Source: SG8-30 sp963695085
Lineage (GTDB): Bacteria > Pseudomonadota > Gammaproteobacteria > Steroidobacterales > Steroidobacteraceae
Assembly: GCA_963695085.1 (NCBI GenBank)
Contig: CAVOFV010000002.1
Location: forward strand, 1 to 64,000
Reading direction: 5' to 3'
Length of the DNA: 64,000 nucleotides
Below are positions 19,810 through 27,723 of this stretch, in pieces. Under the pieces are notes generated by a model. It was given only the letters and a program-made list of their open reading frames with translations. It had not been told where the DNA came from and did not search any database. Both the position numbers and the translations under genes were made by a program. Each line of letters starts with the position of its first letter. Position 1 is the stretch's first letter.

Positions 19810-19834
19810 AGGGCGGCGCATCCTGCGCCGCCCT
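19810..19834 (+). terminator. GC-rich stem-loop after the short Ig/FN3 lipoprotein gene
   Basis: An 11-base perfect stem (AGGGCGGCGCA / TGCGCCGCCCT) with the loop TCC, 22 bases after the stop. The same hairpin follows the paralogous gene at 22130, so it belongs to the duplicated module. Confidence 0.7.
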
Positions 19835-19847
19835 GTCGCATTCTGTC

Positions 19848-19956
19848 GGCACTCGAAAATTTCGGCAGCGGGCTGTCGTCATTCGCGCACCTGCGCAACC
19901 TGCCGGTGAATTACATAAGTACCGGCGGGCACTTCGTGCAGAGCGTCGCCGTAGAG
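19848..19956 (+). pseudogene. Relic of the EAL-domain coding sequence
   Basis: About 109 bases align closely with 18393-18500 of the GGDEF-EAL gene. Shared stretches include TTTCGGCAGCGGGCTGTCGTC, CTGCGCAACCTGCCGGTG and GGGCACTTCGTGCAGA; the encoded text is close to NFGSGLSSFAHLRNLPVNY. Frame and start are lost. After the relic, sequence matching the 3' flank of the EAL gene resumes (GAGCGACAT), with the EAL 3' end deleted. It marks a past tandem duplication of EAL-end, riboswitches and lipoprotein gene. The rest of 19788-20277 is terminator and riboswitch sequence. Confidence 0.85.
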
Positions 19957-20013
19957 CGACATCACTGCTTGTGGGAAGCAGTGCTGCAGGAGTACGTTGG
20001 AGTCGTAGTGAAT

Positions 20014-20090
20014 CAAGGCAAACCCGTCGAAAGGCGGGGACGCAAAGCCTCCGGTCTGTCGGCCCTCGGGCCCACGATAGCGGGGTTGCC
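20014..20090 (+). ncRNA. c-di-GMP-I (GEMM) riboswitch, copy 2A
   Basis: Nearly identical to copy 1A: CAAGGCAAACCCGTC-GAAA-GGCGGGGACGCAAAGCC, second helix with GGTCTGTCGG, and 3' strand ATAGCGGGGTTGCC. One C-to-T change in the second helix relative to copy 1A. First aptamer of the second tandem pair, 116 bases before copy 2B. Confidence 0.93.
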
Positions 20091-20206
20091 ACTGAAGGAC
20101 GCACGCCCGCGTGCGCATCCCGGCATCCCGTCATCCGCAAGCAGACCGCTGGCTGCAGGCCACGGGACCCGCGCCGTGCGCGGGAACAGGGCGCGAGCCC
20201 TTTGAG

Positions 20207-20275
20207 AAAGGCATACCCGTCGCGAGGCGGGGACGCAAAGCCACCGGTCTCGGCTCAAGAGACAGCGGGGTTGCC
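20207..20275 (+). ncRNA. c-di-GMP-I (GEMM) riboswitch, copy 2B
   Basis: Nearly identical to copy 1B: AAAGGCATACCCGTC-GCGA-GGCGGGG, core ACGCAAAGCCACCGGTC, 3' strand CAGCGGGGTTGCC. It ends two bases before the ATG of the large Ig/FN3 lipoprotein gene, the same arrangement as copy 1B. Confidence 0.92.
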
Positions 20276-20277
20276 AC

Positions 20278-22107
20278 ATGAACGCACGGAATGTCGGGTC
20301 ATTCCTGTCGGCCGCGCGCGTCGCGGCGCTGATGATCCTGGTATCAATGGGCACAACGGCCTGCTTCGAGCAGTGGCCCTGGGAATCCAAACAAGCGTCG
20401 GCCGCCGAGCCGGTCGTCACCCCGCCACCGGCGTTCAACCAGCCGCCGGTCATCAGCGGCGTGCCCGACGAAGTCGAGGTGACTGCGGGCGAATCGATCA
20501 CCATCGCCCCGGTCGTGTTCGACCCGGACGGCGATCCGCTGACTTTCAGCATCAGCGGCAAGCCCGCCTTCATGACCTTCGATTCGAGCACTGGCGGATT
20601 GTCCGGGACGCCGGCGGACAGCGACGTCGGCGATTTCAACGTGGAGATCGCGGCCAGCGATGGCACCAACACCGCGTCCCGCAAGCCGACCAGGATCCGC
20701 GTCAGGGGCAGGAACGCGACCCCGGTGCCGCCGCCCTCCAACAACCCACCGGTCATCTCGGGCGTCCCCGCAACGGGTGTGACGGCCGGCCAGGTCTATT
20801 CATTCCGGCCCTCGGCATCGGATCCGGACGGCAACACGCTGATGTTCGGCATCGCCAACCGTCCTGCGTGGGCGTCCTTCAACGCGACGACCGGCGAGCT
20901 GTCGGGAACGCCGGCCGCCAGCGTGATCGGCGCGTATCTCAACATCGTCATCAGCGTCAGCGACGGCACGGCTAGCGCATCGCTGCCGGCCTTCGGCATC
21001 GTGGTCAACCCCGCCAACCGTCCGCCGACCATTTCCGGCAGCCCGGCCGCCACCGTAACGGCGGGCCAAGCCTACTCGTTCCAGCCCGCGGCCTCGGATC
21101 CGGACGGCAACGCGCTGACGTTCAGCATTGCCAACCGGCCCGCGTGGGCGACTTTCAGCACGGCGACCGGGCGGCTGTCGGGTACGCCTGCCACGAGTGC
21201 GGCGGGTACGTACGCCGGCATCGTCATCACGGTCAGCGACGGCGCCGCCAGTGCATCATTGTCTGCCTTCACGATCACCGTTGACGCCGCGAACCGGCCA
21301 CCGACCATCTCCGGCAGCCCGGCCACGACCGCAGCGACCGGCCAGGCCTATTCGTTCCAGCCCGCGGCCTCGGACCCGGACGGCAACACGCTGACGTTCA
21401 GCATCGCCAACCGGCCCGCGTGGGCGACCTTCAGCACGACGACCGGGCGGCTGTCGGGAACCCCGGCTGCCAGTGCGGCCGGCCAGTACACCGGCATCGT
21501 GATCACCGTCAGCGACGGCTCGGCCAGCGCCTCGTTGCCCGCGTTCAGCATCGCGGTGAGCACCACAAACCGGCCGCCGACCATCAGCGGCTCGCCGACC
21601 ACGAACGCCCGTGAGGGGCAGGCCTATTCGTTCGTGCCGACCGCGTCGGATCCGGACGGCAATACGCTGACCTTCAGCATCACCAACCGGCCCGCGTGGG
21701 CGACGTTCAGCACGGCGACGGGCGCGCTGTCCGGGACACCCGGCACCGGTACGGTCGGCATTTACCCGAACATCGTCATCCGCGTCAGCGACGGTACCGA
21801 TACAGTGTCCCTGGCGGCGTTCAGCATCCAGGTCCAGCAGGCATCGATGGGCACGGCGACGCTGTCGTGGCAGCCGCCGACGACCCGCACCGACGGCACG
21901 CCGCTCACCAACCTGGCCGGCTACACGATTCACTACGGGACCACGCTGGGCAGCTACGGGACCCAGATCAGGATCGACAATCCTGGCGTGACGACCTACA
22001 TGGTGGAAAACCTGCCGCCGGCCACCTGGTACTTCGTGACGACCGCGTTTGACGCGGCGGGTGGCGTCAGCGACTACTCGGCGGTTGCCTCCAAGACGAT
22101 CCAGTAA
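20278..22107 (+). CDS. Lipoprotein with five Ig-like repeats and an FN3 domain, under tandem c-di-GMP riboswitches
   Basis: Surface lipoprotein of 609 residues. The signal peptide ends TTAC (Cys about 29). Five He_PIG/cadherin-like repeats of about 90 residues follow (about 55-145, 155-245, 248-338, 340-430, 432-522), each with PPxISG at the start, a DPDGNxLTFSI core and TGxLSGTP. A C-terminal FN3 domain (about 525-609) is nearly identical to that of the paralogue at 19086. The calcium-type DPDG motifs, repeats and lipid anchor suggest an adhesin or biofilm-matrix protein, consistent with c-di-GMP control. Repeats 3-5 are also very similar in DNA, so the number may vary by recombination. Confidence 0.86.
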   Translation: MNARNVGSFLSAARVAALMILVSMGTTACFEQWPWESKQASAAEPVVTPPPAFNQPPVISGVPDEVEVTAGESITIAPVVFDPDGDPLTFSISGKPAFMTFDSSTGGLSGTPADSDVGDFNVEIAASDGTNTASRKPTRIRVRGRNATPVPPPSNNPPVISGVPATGVTAGQVYSFRPSASDPDGNTLMFGIANRPAWASFNATTGELSGTPAASVIGAYLNIVISVSDGTASASLPAFGIVVNPANRPPTISGSPAATVTAGQAYSFQPAASDPDGNALTFSIANRPAWATFSTATGRLSGTPATSAAGTYAGIVITVSDGAASASLSAFTITVDAANRPPTISGSPATTAATGQAYSFQPAASDPDGNTLTFSIANRPAWATFSTTTGRLSGTPAASAAGQYTGIVITVSDGSASASLPAFSIAVSTTNRPPTISGSPTTNAREGQAYSFVPTASDPDGNTLTFSITNRPAWATFSTATGALSGTPGTGTVGIYPNIVIRVSDGTDTVSLAAFSIQVQQASMGTATLSWQPPTTRTDGTPLTNLAGYTIHYGTTLGSYGTQIRIDNPGVTTYMVENLPPATWYFVTTAFDAAGGVSDYSAVASKTIQ

Positions 22108-22129
22108 GCCGGCGTGAGGCAGACATGGC

Positions 22130-22154
22130 AGGGCGGCGCATCCTGCGCCGCCCT
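22130..22154 (+). terminator. GC-rich stem-loop after the large Ig/FN3 lipoprotein gene
   Basis: The same 11-base stem and TCC loop as at 19810-19834, 23 bases after the stop. Confidence 0.7.
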
Positions 22155-22200
22155 GTTGCATTCAGGCTGCAGCTGGACTCAGACACTCGCCGCAAAAGAA

Positions 22201-22223
22201 AAACCCGGCACCGTGCCGGGTTT
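22201..22223. terminator. Bidirectional intrinsic terminator
   Basis: AAACCCGGCA and TGCCGGGTTT form a ten-base stem with the loop CCG, T-rich on the plus side and A-rich before it (T-rich on the minus strand). It would end the leftward yip1-like gene and back up the rightward lipoprotein terminator. The hairpin plus about 70 downstream bases recur in diverged form at 24584-24668. Confidence 0.8.
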
Positions 22224-22292
22224 CTCTTGGCCGCTACCGCGAAAGGTCTCCGCGGCTGACGGATGGCGGCAGAAGGGGCATCCACCGACCTG

Positions 22293-23552
22293 TCAATTCG
22301 GCTTGACGCCCTCGTTCTTCAGTGCCTCGAGACCCCCAAGGTCGACTTCACTGAGCGCTGACTTGAGTGCCCCGAGATTGGCCGCGCCACCGGATAACTT
22401 CGCAACGAAGCGTTCGCCCACCACGACGCTGTATTCACCCCGACCGTTCGAGTTGTCCCATTCCTCGTGGATGATCCGTCCGCCCTGCTTGTACGTCTTC
22501 TCGTAGCCGGTGTCGGTCTGCTGTTCCGACTCGACCCCGGCCCAGCCTGCCAGCAGCATCACTCCCCGCGCACCGCCCATGTCGGTGATCTCAAGCGACA
22601 GATCCGGTCCGTCCGCCGCGCCGTACTGCGCCTGGCCGGTACTGATCTGCAGGCCCATCGCCTGGTTCCGCTCGGCCGACATCGACGTGCGCGGCAGGCT
22701 CGCGAGCGTCTCCGGCAGGAAGGCCTTGATCTTGTCCAGGGACAGCGACTCGACCGGTTGACCACCGCCGCCGAGCACCGTACCGAGGACGCCGCCTACC
22801 GCCTGGGCCGCCGCATCGGCGTCGCCCGACTTCTCGGCGGCTTCGAGTTTCTCGCCGGCAGCCTCGACCTGCTTGCTCCACTGCTCGAGCTGGCCGAGCG
22901 GGCTGTTCGGGTCGATCCTGGCCGTGTCGCCGCCGGGCGTGCTGATGGTCGGAAGCGCGCCATGCATCATGCCGCCGAACATGCCGCCCGTGGTGATCCC
23001 GCCGACGACCATGCTCGCAAGCCACCCGAGCACGATGCCGATGATCACCGACACAGCCGTGTAGCCGACAGCCTTGTCCTGCGGACATTTCATCGTCGTC
23101 GGCAGGCCTAGGTACAGCAGGTAGATCGTGTACACGGCGCCAGCCAGCGCAAGCAGCCAGCCCAGGGCCGGGATGATCCCGCCGATCCCCGCCACCCAGG
23201 CCGCCGTCGATGCATACACGGCAGTCTTCAGCGCCTGCATCATGTCCTTCTGGCCGCCGAAAGTCGGGGCCAGCGCATTGATCACGAAACCGTAGACGTA
23301 GATGAGCACGAGCGACAGGACGTAGCCGACGATCGATGCCGTCAGCGCTGCGCCTATGCCAATGCGGAAGGGGCCGAAGCCCATCCCGCTCATGCCGATC
23401 AGGCTGGCCAGCGCCGGGATTGCCGCCAGAATGAGCACGTAGTTTGTGTACAGGCCGCCGGTCGTCGCGGTTTCGCCGGCGATGACGGGCCACTCGGTCT
23501 TGGGCGTGAGCAGGATGTTCTTGGCCCGCTCGATCAGTTTTCCGAGATCCAT
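22293..23552 (-). CDS. Yip1-family membrane protein with a C-terminal soluble domain
   Basis: Protein of 419 residues. The N-terminal Yip1/DUF1282-like region begins LIERAKNILLTPKTEWPVIAGE, with about five hydrophobic segments in residues 35-215 (YVLILAAIPALASLIG, ALTASIVGYVLSLVLIYVYGFV, AGIGGIIPALGWLLALAGAVYTIYLLYLG, TAVSVIIGIVLGWLASMVVG). A Gly-rich linker and a helical segment (LEQWSKQVEAAGEKLEAAEKSGDADAA) lead to a C-terminal soluble domain (about 280-419) with no recognised family. The fusion of Yip1 to this domain is the notable point. Function unknown. Confidence 0.78.
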   Translation of the reverse strand: MDLGKLIERAKNILLTPKTEWPVIAGETATTGGLYTNYVLILAAIPALASLIGMSGMGFGPFRIGIGAALTASIVGYVLSLVLIYVYGFVINALAPTFGGQKDMMQALKTAVYASTAAWVAGIGGIIPALGWLLALAGAVYTIYLLYLGLPTTMKCPQDKAVGYTAVSVIIGIVLGWLASMVVGGITTGGMFGGMMHGALPTISTPGGDTARIDPNSPLGQLEQWSKQVEAAGEKLEAAEKSGDADAAAQAVGGVLGTVLGGGGQPVESLSLDKIKAFLPETLASLPRTSMSAERNQAMGLQISTGQAQYGAADGPDLSLEITDMGGARGVMLLAGWAGVESEQQTDTGYEKTYKQGGRIIHEEWDNSNGRGEYSVVVGERFVAKLSGGAANLGALKSALSEVDLGGLEALKNEGVKPN

Positions 23553-24007
23553 GGTTGAGCCTCCCTTCTGGCTGTCGAACCTGGGCCCGGAGCGCCGTCG
23601 TTGCGGCCACCAGACCCGCCTCCCCAGGAATCGATTCTAGTCCACCCCCGGCACATGCACGGTTGGATGGGGCAAGAAGTGGCGTCGGCGGGGCATGACC
23701 GCTCGGAACACGGAGATGGCGCCGGACCGGTTTAAGGGGTTTTGGAGGGACTGAGAGTCGCTGGTCCCGCCGACACCCACCTGATCCAACCAGCATGTAT
23801 CAAGCACTTAGACGCGACGGAGTGTCGGGTGTCTTTACATTTCGCCTGACGTACGTTGCAGATTTGCCGAGATCCCTTTCGTAGTTATCTTGGACTGAGC
23901 CTGCATACGAAGCGTTTGGGTTCCTGGCGTGCAGCACTTGGCACGGTTGTTGCTTTATGTTGAGTATGGAACCCCTGCGAGGCGTGGGGGTGCGAGGGAC
24001 CAAGACA
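23553..24007. other. 455-base intergenic region between the yip1-like and PEP-CTERM genes
   Basis: No supported gene. It must hold the leftward promoter of the yip1-like gene and the rightward sigma-54 promoter at 23938. A direct repeat GTGTCGGGTGTC near 23822-23833 is a possible activator site. No RNA gene is visible. Confidence 0.6.
23938..23954 (+). promoter_or_regulatory. Sigma-54 (RpoN) promoter for the PEP-CTERM gene
   Basis: TTGGCACGGTTGTTGCT fits the sigma-54 consensus (TGGCACG-N4-TTGCW) at every key position, with the GG and GC elements 12 bases apart. The expected transcription start is near 23965, about 43 bases before the ATG at 24008. In exosortase A systems PEP-CTERM genes are known to depend on RpoN with PrsK/PrsR; here that link is inference. 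Confidence 0.85.
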
Positions 24008-24559
24008 ATGAAAAGCAAGATTCTGGCGATTCTGGCGGTGGGGATGCTGGCCGGGCCAATGGCGGCGAATGCAACGCTCATCGGCACCAACGTGACAGTC
24101 GATTGGCTGTTCCCCGATAGCGCTACAGAATTCGCGTCGGACACCGTAACGGTGGGTGCGGGCGCTGAAATTAGTTGTCCCGGGGCGTTTGCTCTTTGCA
24201 GTGGTTTTGTTGTCGGGGCCGATATCGATCTGGGTGCTGACACGATTTCGCTTTTCGTTACCAGTGGCGCGAGTTCATGGAATCCGACTGGGTTCAATGG
24301 CTACAGATTCAGCGATCTGTCCATCGGTGGACCCTGGTCGTCAGTTAGTCTGAGCACTAACTTCGCCGGGTTGGACGCCTCGCGCTTCAGCTTCGATGGC
24401 AGCACCCTTCTTGTGAACATGCAAGGGCTTGCAGCCAATCGGGGCGACTACTTCACGTTCACCCTTTCGCCAGCATCAGTCCCCGAACCCGGCACCCTTG
24501 CTTTGCTCGGTCTCGGCCTGATCGGACTCGGCTTCGCGAGGCGGCGCAAGAACGCTTGA
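24008..24559 (+). CDS. PEP-CTERM sorting-domain protein
   Basis: Secreted protein of 183 residues. The signal peptide is MKSKILAILAVGMLAGPMAANA. A beta-rich domain follows, and the C-terminal sorting signal is complete: VPEPGT, a hydrophobic stretch (LALLGLGLIGLGF) and the basic end ARRRKNA. An exosortase elsewhere in the genome should cleave after the motif and allow export or attachment to exopolysaccharide. The start at 24008 has GAGGGA nine to ten bases upstream; an earlier in-frame start would spoil the signal peptide. Transcribed from the sigma-54 promoter at 23938 and closed by the terminator at 24584. Confidence 0.92.
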   Translation: MKSKILAILAVGMLAGPMAANATLIGTNVTVDWLFPDSATEFASDTVTVGAGAEISCPGAFALCSGFVVGADIDLGADTISLFVTSGASSWNPTGFNGYRFSDLSIGGPWSSVSLSTNFAGLDASRFSFDGSTLLVNMQGLAANRGDYFTFTLSPASVPEPGTLALLGLGLIGLGFARRRKNA

Positions 24560-24583
24560 AGGGATAACAACAACAAGTGAAAG

Positions 24584-24606
24584 ACCCGGCCTCGTGCCGG
24601 GTTTTT
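24584..24606 (+). terminator. Intrinsic terminator after the PEP-CTERM gene
   Basis: ACCCGGC-CTCGT-GCCGGGT followed by TTTTC, 24 bases after the stop. The flank shares about 70 bases of similarity with the terminator region at 22201-22290. Confidence 0.85.
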
Positions 24607-24649
24607 CTTGGGCGCTACCAGGAACGGTCCCTGTGGCTGTCGGATGGGC

Positions 24650-24835
24650 CGTAACGGTGCATCGGCATGGTCGGTGAGGCGCTTCGACACAAGCGTGGAA
24701 ACCGGCAGCTTGCCCAGGCGGCGCCTGAGGCGCTTGAGGTCGTCGGACTTGCTTCGCCCGCAGCGCCTGACCGGGTACAGTTCATCCATGTACCGGTCGA
24801 TCAGATCCACCCCTTGGTAATGCGCTATTAGGCCT
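24650..24835 (-). pseudogene. Possible remnant of an integrase N-terminal region
   Basis: The minus strand encodes a coherent segment (LIDRYMDELYPVRRCGRSKSD, then DLKRLRRRLGKLPVSTLVSKRLTD) that resembles the core-binding N-terminus of tyrosine recombinases. It has no proper start, and the frame continues into repeat and terminator sequence. No catalytic domain is present nearby. The similarity is judged by eye, so this is tentative. Confidence 0.3.
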
Positions 24836-24837
24836 TG

Positions 24838-25912
<1,075 letters not shown>

Positions 25913-26470
25913 CGACTGCCGGCGCACGCCCGCGGACAGGAACCGCTCGAGCCGTGCCGCGCCACGACCGTCGGCCGGCCCGAGCAGCCCGTGCACGATG
26001 CGGAAGTCCATCCACGCTGGCGCGGCCCTGCGCCCGAGCGCCTCGCGCGCACTGCTCCAGGGCCACTCGGTAGGCGCCTGGCACAGGCCGGCGCGCACCG
26101 GGTTCAGCAGCACGTAGCGCACGACCTCGAGCAGGTAGGCATCACGGTTGACCAGCATCGAGTCGTAGCAGCCATGGGACCGGTGGCCGTTGGACCGGTA
26201 GCGTCGGTGCTGGCGCCGCGCGCAGGCGGCGCCCAGGTACTGCATGGCGGCGGACAATTGCCCGTCCGTCGCGAGCATCACGGCGTGCAGGTGGCTGGGC
26301 ATCAGGCAATACGCGAGGCAGCTGAGCCGATAGCGCTCGCAGCTCATGCCCAGGAACTGGATCCAGGCTGCGTAATCGGCGTCGTCGCGAAACAGCCTGG
26401 CGCGGTTGGCCGCGCGGGCGGTGACGTGGTGAATCGTGTCGGGCGCTTCCATGCGCGGGCTGCGGGGCAT

Positions 26471-26783
26471 GGCTGCAGGTTGGCACCCGGCCGGCGCCTG
26501 TGGTGGCAGCGAAAGTGCCGGGTTTGCTCAAATAGGAGGAGTCCGACCCGTCCCTGATCCCGCCGCGAAGCCTGGGGCCGAGCAACGCCGCCGACGAAGA
26601 GGCGGTGAGCCCGGACGACCTGTACCGGCCGGCTCCATCCCCGTGGGCCGCGCCGCGGCTTTCCATAATCTGGCAGCCGCTTGATTGCTATACTGCCGCA
26701 ATCCCCCGTGTTCGCCCGTTTGCAGCGGACGGTCACGGCTGATTGGTCGTTGCACAACCTGCCAGGGGGCCCTCGGACCGCGC
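26471..26783. other. 313-base intergenic region upstream of the RAYT and cyclase genes
   Basis: Contains a degenerate palindrome (GGAGTCCGACCCGTCCC region, near 26538-26555) and GC-rich sequence. I see no convincing coding sequence on either strand. It must carry the divergent promoters of the RAYT and cyclase genes; CATAATC near 26664 is a weak -10 candidate. Confidence 0.45.
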
Positions 26784-27686
26784 ATGGGGAAAGACAAGGA
26801 ACTGGTCATCCTGTTCGCGGACGTGGTCGGCAGCACCCGTCTGTTCGAGGAACTCGGCGACGAGGCCGCGCGCGCCGTCGTGGCCGTCTGCGTGGGCATC
26901 ATGCGCAAGGCGACCGGGCAGCACGGCGGCACGGTCGTCAAGACCATGGGCGACGAGATCATGTCGACCTTCCCGGACTGCGACGGTGCGCTGGACGCCG
27001 CCGTGCAGATGCAGACCGAGATCCGGGCGCATCCCGCACTCGCGCTCGACGGCCAGCAGGTCGCGATCCGCGTCGGCGCGCATTACGGCTCGGTGGTGGT
27101 CGAGGCCCGCGACGTATTTGGTGCCGCCGTGCACACCGCCAACCGCATGACCAGCCAGGCCAAGGCCGGCCAGATCATCGTGACCGACGCGCTGCAGCGC
27201 CGGCTCGCCGCCACCTGGCAGGCGATGGTGCGCAGGCTCGACGTGGCCGTGCCGCGCGGGCAGCAGGGCGAGGTGGCGGTGTACGAGGTGCTGTGGCACG
27301 GCGAGGAGGTCACCAGCATGCTGCCGGCGATCGCGACGATCACCGAGCACTACCGGCCGTTTCACCTGCGGCTGCGCTATGGCGGCACGGAAATCCACCT
27401 CGACGACCGGCAGCGTCCGTCGGTCACCATCGGCCGCGGCGATGACAACGACCTCGTGGTGCGCGGCAACCTCGTGTCGCGTCTGCATGCGCGCGTCGAG
27501 GCCGGCAAGAACCACTTCGTGCTGGTGGACGAGAGCACCAACGGTTCCTTCGTCAGGACGGCCAGCGGCGATGAGGCGTTCGTGCGGCGCGACTCGCTGC
27601 AGCTGCGCGGCAGTGGCGTGATCGGGCTCGGTCGCGTGCCGGAAGGCGACTCGTACCACACGATCGAGTACTTCTGCGAGGAATGA
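26784..27686 (+). CDS. Class III adenylate cyclase with a C-terminal FHA domain
   Basis: Protein of 300 residues. The catalytic domain (about 5-175) has the metal Asp in LFADVVGSTRLFEEL (D13), the second Asp in VKTMGDEIMSTF with the adenine-selecting Lys, and DVFGAAVHTANRM with the purine-binding Asp and the Arg. Oddity: the transition-state Asn of VNxAxR is His here (VHTANR). The C-terminal FHA domain (about 215-298) has VTIGRGDDNDLVV, VSRLHARVE and DESTNGSFV, the phosphothreonine-binding residues. It would make cAMP under control of a phosphorylated partner, unknown here. The start at 26784 gives the conserved short N-terminus. No membrane segment. Confidence 0.86.
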   Translation: MGKDKELVILFADVVGSTRLFEELGDEAARAVVAVCVGIMRKATGQHGGTVVKTMGDEIMSTFPDCDGALDAAVQMQTEIRAHPALALDGQQVAIRVGAHYGSVVVEARDVFGAAVHTANRMTSQAKAGQIIVTDALQRRLAATWQAMVRRLDVAVPRGQQGEVAVYEVLWHGEEVTSMLPAIATITEHYRPFHLRLRYGGTEIHLDDRQRPSVTIGRGDDNDLVVRGNLVSRLHARVEAGKNHFVLVDESTNGSFVRTASGDEAFVRRDSLQLRGSGVIGLGRVPEGDSYHTIEYFCEE

Positions 27687-27702
27687 GGCGGGCGGGACGA
27701 TC

Positions 27703-27715
27703 GGGGTCTGGCCCC
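27703..27715. repeat. GGGGTCTGGCCCC palindrome, family variant
   Basis: Between the stops of the cyclase gene and the convergent pckG. The inverted arms may also act in termination. Confidence 0.55.
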
Positions 27716-27723
27716 TCCGGCCG

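Noticed and set aside
18822..20275. The four similar 70-77 base elements considered as mobile repeats
   Set aside because: They match the GEMM-I aptamer core, have paired helices with GNRA loops and a fixed place before start codons. Duplication of the module explains their similarity.
20750..21850. Periodic repeats of about 270 bases considered as a CRISPR or satellite array
   Set aside because: The unit is a multiple of three, stays in frame and encodes Ig-like domains; there are no short palindromic repeats with unique spacers.
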